Shown here: piece by piece, positions 7,035 to 9,900 of the stretch
How the letters are laid out: each line of letters opens with the position of its first letter
How positions within the stretch are numbered: the first letter of the stretch is position 1
Notes under the pieces: model-generated
Databases searched by the model: none
What the model was told of the DNA's origin: nothing
What the model saw: the letters and a program-made list of their open reading frames with translations, nothing else
Made by a program: the position numbers and the translations under genes
NCBI GenBank assembly: GCA_025450095.1
Contig: JANWID010000144.1
Coordinates: 1 to 9,900, forward strand
DNA length: 9,900 bases
Reading direction: 5' to 3'
Origin: Bacteroidia bacterium
Lineage (GTDB): Bacteria; Bacteroidota; Bacteroidia; AKYH767-A; OLB10

Positions 7035-7585
7035 TACTTTGAAGTTTTCAAAACGTAAATATCTTTCAGGTTTCTTCCGAGACCATCGTAATCCAATCCA
7101 TATCCCACCAGGAATTCCGGATCCACTTCAAATCCCACGTAATCGGGCTTAAATGGATATTTGAGTGCGGCAGGCTTGAACAATGCAGTTGCAATCTTTA
7201 GTGATGCGGGCTTCAGCTTATTTAATTCTGAAAATAAATACTTGGCTGTTTCGCCGGTATCTACAATATCCTCCACAATCAACACATGCCTGTCTTCCAG
7301 GTTTTCCTTCAATCCTATTAAACCTGTAACTGAACCGCTCGACGACAAACCTCCGTGGTAACTGGATACCCGGATAAATGACAATTCACATTCCATCTCC
7401 AATTGTTCAAACAGGCCCACCGTAAATAAAACCGCACCATTCAATACACCGATGATGACCGGTTTTTTTCCTGCATAATCTTCGTTAATCTTCGCTGCCA
7501 GTTCAGTGACTCTATTGCGGATCTTTTCAGCCGGAATGATCACCCGGAATGTTTTATCTTTAATGGTAACCTCGGCAGGATGCAT
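7034..7585 (-). CDS. hpt: Hypoxanthine phosphoribosyltransferase
   Basis: Purine salvage enzyme that joins hypoxanthine (often also guanine) to PRPP to give IMP (GMP). The PRPP-binding motif is VLIVEDIVDTGET, with the acidic pair Glu-Asp and a later Asp. The other family blocks are GVLNGAVLF (PRPP loop), the flexible region near SSYHGG, and PDYVGFEVDPEFLVGYGLDY with the base-binding Lys and Phe context before RNL. Two starts are possible: ATG at 7624 (196 residues) and ATG at 7585 (183 residues). I chose 7585 because the first 13 residues of the longer form (MHPFRKTAARFIS) have no counterpart I know of in the family, whose members usually begin shortly before the DKTF-like block. Neither start has a Shine-Dalgarno sequence. 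It is the first gene of the hpt-adk-obgE operon and diverges from purK. Confidence 0.94.
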   Translation of the reverse strand: MHPAEVTIKDKTFRVIIPAEKIRNRVTELAAKINEDYAGKKPVIIGVLNGAVLFTVGLFEQLEMECELSFIRVSSYHGGLSSSGSVTGLIGLKENLEDRHVLIVEDIVDTGETAKYLFSELNKLKPASLKIATALFKPAALKYPFKPDYVGFEVDPEFLVGYGLDYDGLGRNLKDIYVLKTSK

Positions 7586-7652
7586 TGAAATGAAGCGGGC
7601 AGCTGTTTTTCGGAAGGGGTGCAAGATACTAAAAAAGGGGCGTATGTTAATA

Positions 7653-7684
7653 CAAATCGATCAAGTTAAATTATTGCAGATCAA
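7653..7684 (-). promoter_or_regulatory. Candidate Bacteroidota-type promoter for hpt-adk-obgE
   Basis: On the minus strand TCGATTTG (7660 down to 7653) differs by one base from the Bacteroidota -7 consensus TAnnTTTG. A TTG (7684 down to 7682) lies 21 bases upstream, near the expected -33 spacing. Transcription would start around 7645-7650. The motif is weak, and this is inference from spacing and similarity. Confidence 0.2.
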
Positions 7685-7724
7685 TATTTTGAACACATAA
7701 AAGCGGCCGTTGGTCAGGAATTTT

Positions 7725-7732
7725 TAGTTTTG
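7725..7732 (+). promoter_or_regulatory. Candidate -7 promoter element for purK
   Basis: TAGTTTTG fits the Bacteroidota -7 consensus TAnnTTTG exactly. A transcript beginning a few bases downstream would have a leader of about 10-15 bases before the ATG at 7751, and would exclude the TTG at 7730 as the start codon. No well-spaced -33 TTG was found (the nearest, at 7710-7712, is only 12 bases away), so only half a promoter is visible. Confidence 0.35.
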
Positions 7733-7750
7733 CCGAAGAATTGCATGATT

Positions 7751-8893
7751 ATGAAAATTTTTAAGGGTGGGAATATACGGCTGGGAATTTTAGGAGGCGG
7801 TCAGCTGGGCAGGATGCTGATACAAAAAGCCGTTGATTATAATATAGCAACCTATGTCCTCGATCCGGATGACCATGCGCCCTGCAGGGACATATGTACT
7901 GGCTTTACCCTGGGCAGCTTCAAGAACTTCGATGAAGTAATGAATTTTGGTAAGGATAAGGACATTATCACCGTTGAAATTGAGCATGTGAATGTCGATG
8001 CGCTGGAGGAACTGGAACGATTGGGTAAAAAAGTATATCCTCAACCGGGAGTACTCCGTATGGTGCAGGATAAAGGATTGCAAAAGGAATTTTACCGCAT
8101 CAACAAAATTCCAACTGCCGAATTCCGCCTCGTGCAGCGACGTGATGAGCTTGAACAACATGCTGGCATGCTTCCCGTAATGCAGAAAATGCGGAAATCG
8201 GGTTATGACGGAAAAGGAGTGATGCCTTTGCGCAGCGCTTCGGACTTTAACATTGCCTTCGATGAACCTTCCGTACTGGAAAGGTTTGTTGATTTTGAAA
8301 AGGAGTTGTCTGTAATTGTATCACGGAATGAAGATGGAGTGGTTCAGCATTATCCCGTAGTAGAGCTCGAGTTTAATCCGGAAGCGAAGCTAGTTGAATT
8401 TTTATTTTCTCCTGCTACTGTCTCACCCGAAGTTGAGAAAAAAGCTATTGCAGTTGCAAGACAGGTTATGGAAAGTCTGAAAATGACAGGACTGTTAGCA
8501 GTGGAAATGTTTCTGACACGTGATGGCGAAATACTGGTGAATGAAATTGCTCCGCGCCCTCATAACAGCGGCCACCAGACTATTGAAGGAAATGTTACTT
8601 CGCAATACGAGCAGCACCTTCGTGCAATTCTTGGTTTACCTCCCGGTGATACAAAAATTACAAGACCTTCTGTGATGGTTAATTTACTTGGAGAAAAAGG
8701 TTTTACCGGCGACGCAGCATATGAAGGATTTGAAGCAATCATGCAGATACCGGGAACGCACGTTCACCTTTACGGAAAAAAAACAACAAAACCTTTCCGT
8801 AAAATGGGACATGTAACGGTCACCGCCGATACGCTGGAAGTTGCGAAGGAAAATGCGTTGAAGGTGAAGAATACTTTAAAGGTGATTAGTTGA
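7751..8893 (+). CDS. purK: 5-(carboxyamino)imidazole ribonucleotide synthase (PurK)
   Basis: ATP-grasp enzyme converting AIR, bicarbonate and ATP to N5-CAIR in de novo purine synthesis; cytoplasmic. Motifs: N-terminal GILGGGQLGRML, TVEIEHVNVDAL, the ATP-grasp loop SGYDGKGV, LERFVDFEKELSV, and the PurK signature NEIAPRPHNSGH near the metal and ATP site. It has 380 residues from the ATG at 7751, typical for the family. The frame is also open to a TTG at 7730 and an ATG at 7745. I prefer 7751 because MKIFKGGNIRLGILGGG fits family N-termini and the TTG falls inside a promoter-like TAGTTTTG. It diverges from hpt. Its partner purE follows 215 bases later on the same strand, the reverse of the common purEK order and with an unusually large gap. 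Confidence 0.96.
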   Translation: MKIFKGGNIRLGILGGGQLGRMLIQKAVDYNIATYVLDPDDHAPCRDICTGFTLGSFKNFDEVMNFGKDKDIITVEIEHVNVDALEELERLGKKVYPQPGVLRMVQDKGLQKEFYRINKIPTAEFRLVQRRDELEQHAGMLPVMQKMRKSGYDGKGVMPLRSASDFNIAFDEPSVLERFVDFEKELSVIVSRNEDGVVQHYPVVELEFNPEAKLVEFLFSPATVSPEVEKKAIAVARQVMESLKMTGLLAVEMFLTRDGEILVNEIAPRPHNSGHQTIEGNVTSQYEQHLRAILGLPPGDTKITRPSVMVNLLGEKGFTGDAAYEGFEAIMQIPGTHVHLYGKKTTKPFRKMGHVTVTADTLEVAKENALKVKNTLKVIS

Positions 8894-8949
8894 TTTGGTA
8901 ATTTGGTAATTTGGTAATTTGATAATGACCAATTGCCGATGACCGATGA
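8894..8949. repeat. Octamer array TTTGGTAA x4 plus CCGATGA x2
   Basis: Beginning with the base right after the purK stop are four contiguous 8-bp units (three exact TTTGGTAA and one TTTGATAA, 8894-8925). After TGACCAATTG come two exact 7-bp units CCGATGA (8936-8949). This is non-coding. The array directly touching a stop codon is notable, since it leaves no space for a normal trailer. Confidence 0.8.
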
Positions 8950-8950
8950 G

Positions 8951-9090
8951 GTAGAGCAAAATATTGAATAACACTAAACATAAAATGAAATTGAAAATAG
9001 GTTAATTTCCTTATTCAATAATCAATAAATGTTATATGTTATTCAATTTATTTAAATGGGTAGAGAAAAATATTGAATAACACTAAACAT
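8951..9090. repeat. 31-bp direct repeat flanking inverted TATTGAATAA motifs, upstream of purE
   Basis: Bases 8951-8981 and 9060-9090 are identical at 30 of 31 positions (C at 8957, A at 9066). The motif TATTGAATAAC occurs in both copies (8962-8972 and 9071-9081), and its complement occurs twice between them: TTATTCAATA at 9011-9020 and GTTATTCAAT at 9038-9047. That gives four copies in the order plus, minus, minus, plus, all in the 215-bp purK-purE gap. The second direct repeat ends 18 bases before the purE ATG. It could be a protein-binding array, a transcript structure, or a duplicated remnant. Confidence 0.8.
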
Positions 9091-9108
9091 GAATTGAACA
9101 ATTAACAA

Positions 9109-9624
9109 ATGACCAAAAAAATATCAAATAGTAAATCCCCTCTTGTAGGAATAATCATGGGCAGTACTTCAGATTTATCTGTCATGCAGGCAGCAGCCGA
9201 CATTTTAAAAGAACTTGGAGTGTCGCATGAAATTTCAGTTGTTTCGGCACATCGTACGCCGGAACGCATGTTTGAATATGCGAAATCAGCAGCAGGAAGA
9301 GGGTTGAAAGTGATTATTGCAGGTGCCGGAGGGGCAGCGCATTTACCAGGTATGGTTGCATCCATTACACCGTTACCTGTAGTAGGTGTTCCGGTAAAAT
9401 CTTCAAATTCTATCGATGGCTGGGATTCGGTGCTTTCCATTTTGCAGATGCCCAATGGAATTCCTGTTGCTACTGTCGCACTGAATGCCGCACAGAACGC
9501 AGGCATCCTCGCAGCACAGATAATAGGTACATCCGACAAAAATCTTCAGAAAAAAATTGAATCGTTTAAAGAGGGATTGAAGAGCAAGGTGATTAAGGCG
9601 GATGCGGAGATGAAGAAGAAGTAG
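9109..9624 (+). CDS. purE: N5-carboxyaminoimidazole ribonucleotide mutase (PurE, class I)
   Basis: Rearranges N5-CAIR (the PurK product) to CAIR in de novo purine synthesis; normally an octamer, cytoplasmic. The 171 residues show GSTSDL (18-23), SAHRTP (46-51, with the catalytic His48), [11 protein letters not shown] (72-82), [10 protein letters not shown] and [20 protein letters not shown]. The presence of PurK next to it and the SAHRTP/AAHLPGM form support class I rather than the class II enzyme, which uses AIR directly. The ATG at 9109 is the only plausible start and there is no Shine-Dalgarno sequence. The lysine-rich tail (EMKKK) is a little extended. A strong hairpin begins eight bases after the stop. 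The 5' region carries a duplicated 31-bp element. Confidence 0.97.
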   Translation: MTKKISNSKSPLVGIIMGSTSDLSVMQAAADILKELGVSHEISVVSAHRTPERMFEYAKSAAGRGLKVIIAGAGGAAHLPGMVASITPLPVVGVPVKSSNSIDGWDSVLSILQMPNGIPVATVALNAAQNAGILAAQIIGTSDKNLQKKIESFKEGLKSKVIKADAEMKKK

Positions 9625-9631
9625 AGTGTGC

Positions 9632-9656
9632 CGCCCGGGATTTGCAATCCCGGGCG
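9632..9656. repeat. Strong 11-bp hairpin after purE (possible terminator or REP-like element)
   Basis: CGCCCGGGATT (9632-9642) pairs perfectly with AATCCCGGGCG (9646-9656) around the 3-base loop TGC. It lies eight bases beyond the purE stop, which suits a terminator, but no T run follows (AAGAAATAAG does). A tight GC-rich palindrome without a T tract looks more like an extragenic palindromic repeat. Its function as a terminator, repeat or both is inference. Confidence 0.7.
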
Positions 9657-9667
9657 AAGAAATAAGA

Positions 9668-9680
9668 GGATCTTTGATCC
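9668..9680. repeat. Second small hairpin GGATC-TTT-GATCC
   Basis: A perfect 5-bp stem with a 3-base loop, eleven bases downstream of the stronger purE hairpin. Both share the pattern GGAT, short T-rich loop, ATCC. Together they resemble the paired palindromes of REP/BIME-type elements. A single occurrence cannot prove this. Confidence 0.5.
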
Positions 9681-9900
9681 GAATAATTTTAAAACAAAAT
9701 GTTTTTCAGGTTGTCAATTTTACGCAGTTACCAAACAACACCTACCTTTTAACCACCACTCTTCTACCAAACTTTCGCCTCTATGAGGCTTTTAAATCTT
9801 CAATATTAAATTTTACATTTTATATCAACATCCTCCTAACACGATGTTCATGTAAAATATACAATGTAAATTTTACGATTTAAGATATTGGGATAAGGGG

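Larger units (their letters stand above)
9625..9900. other. Gene-free AT-rich tail of the window
   Basis: After the two hairpins I see no supported gene. The one long open frame starts with GTG inside the hairpin and its product resembles no family I know. Bases 9810-9818 (ATTTTACAT) are the reverse complement of 9850-9858 (ATGTAAAAT), and GTAAATTTTAC (9866-9876) is a near-perfect palindrome. This gives a loose cluster of TTTTACAT motifs that might belong to the promoter of a gene beyond the window. Confidence 0.5.

Noticed and set aside
9626..9883. An 85-residue open frame after purE
   Set aside because: It starts with GTG inside the strong hairpin, crosses AT-rich non-coding DNA, and its product has no family-like pattern.

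Overview
The window reads as a stretch of ordinary chromosome from a member of the Bacteroidota, probably near the Chitinophagia/Sphingobacteriia side or an uncultured relative. The evidence is a PafA-type secreted alkaline phosphatase, a PAP2 phosphatase with the SSHAAN form of its second motif, a short OCT-less Obg with a TKSD G4 motif, start codons that almost never have a Shine-Dalgarno sequence, and a TAnnTTTG-like promoter element. Base composition is moderately AT-rich. Ten protein genes are supported. There are no RNA genes, insertion sequences or CRISPR arrays that I can see.

Layout. Bases 1-2269, plus strand: aroB (5' end lies outside the window) and aroA, overlapping by ATGA; these are two steps of the shikimate pathway. 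Bases 2270-2706: a 437-bp convergent gap with no gene, filled with palindromes and a small octamer array. Bases 2707-5324, minus strand: a tight three-gene set transcribed in the order PAP2 phosphatase, crcB (fluoride channel), pafA (periplasmic alkaline phosphatase). Bases 5325-5425: a 101-bp gap made largely of two 7-bp tandem arrays. Bases 5426-7585 or 7624, minus strand: hpt, adk, obgE, a compact purine salvage, adenylate balance and ribosome-assembly GTPase operon. Then comes a short divergent promoter region. Bases 7751-9624, plus strand: purK and purE, the two-enzyme route from AIR to CAIR in de novo purine synthesis, separated by a 215-bp repeat-rich AT gap. Bases 9625-9900: two hairpins and AT-rich DNA with no gene.

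How the genes work together. purK/purE (de novo purines) diverge from hpt (salvage) and adk (AMP/ADP/ATP balance), so one intergenic region could coordinate both supply routes. The PAP2-crcB-pafA set pairs two phosphatases acting at or outside the membrane with a fluoride exporter. No single gene is new. The unexplained material is in the gaps: four of the five intergenic regions larger than 100 bp carry short-period tandem repeats (7 or 8 bp), palindromes, or both. The purK-purE gap also holds a 31-bp direct repeat and four copies of a TATTGAATAA motif. I found no convincing new multi-gene system.
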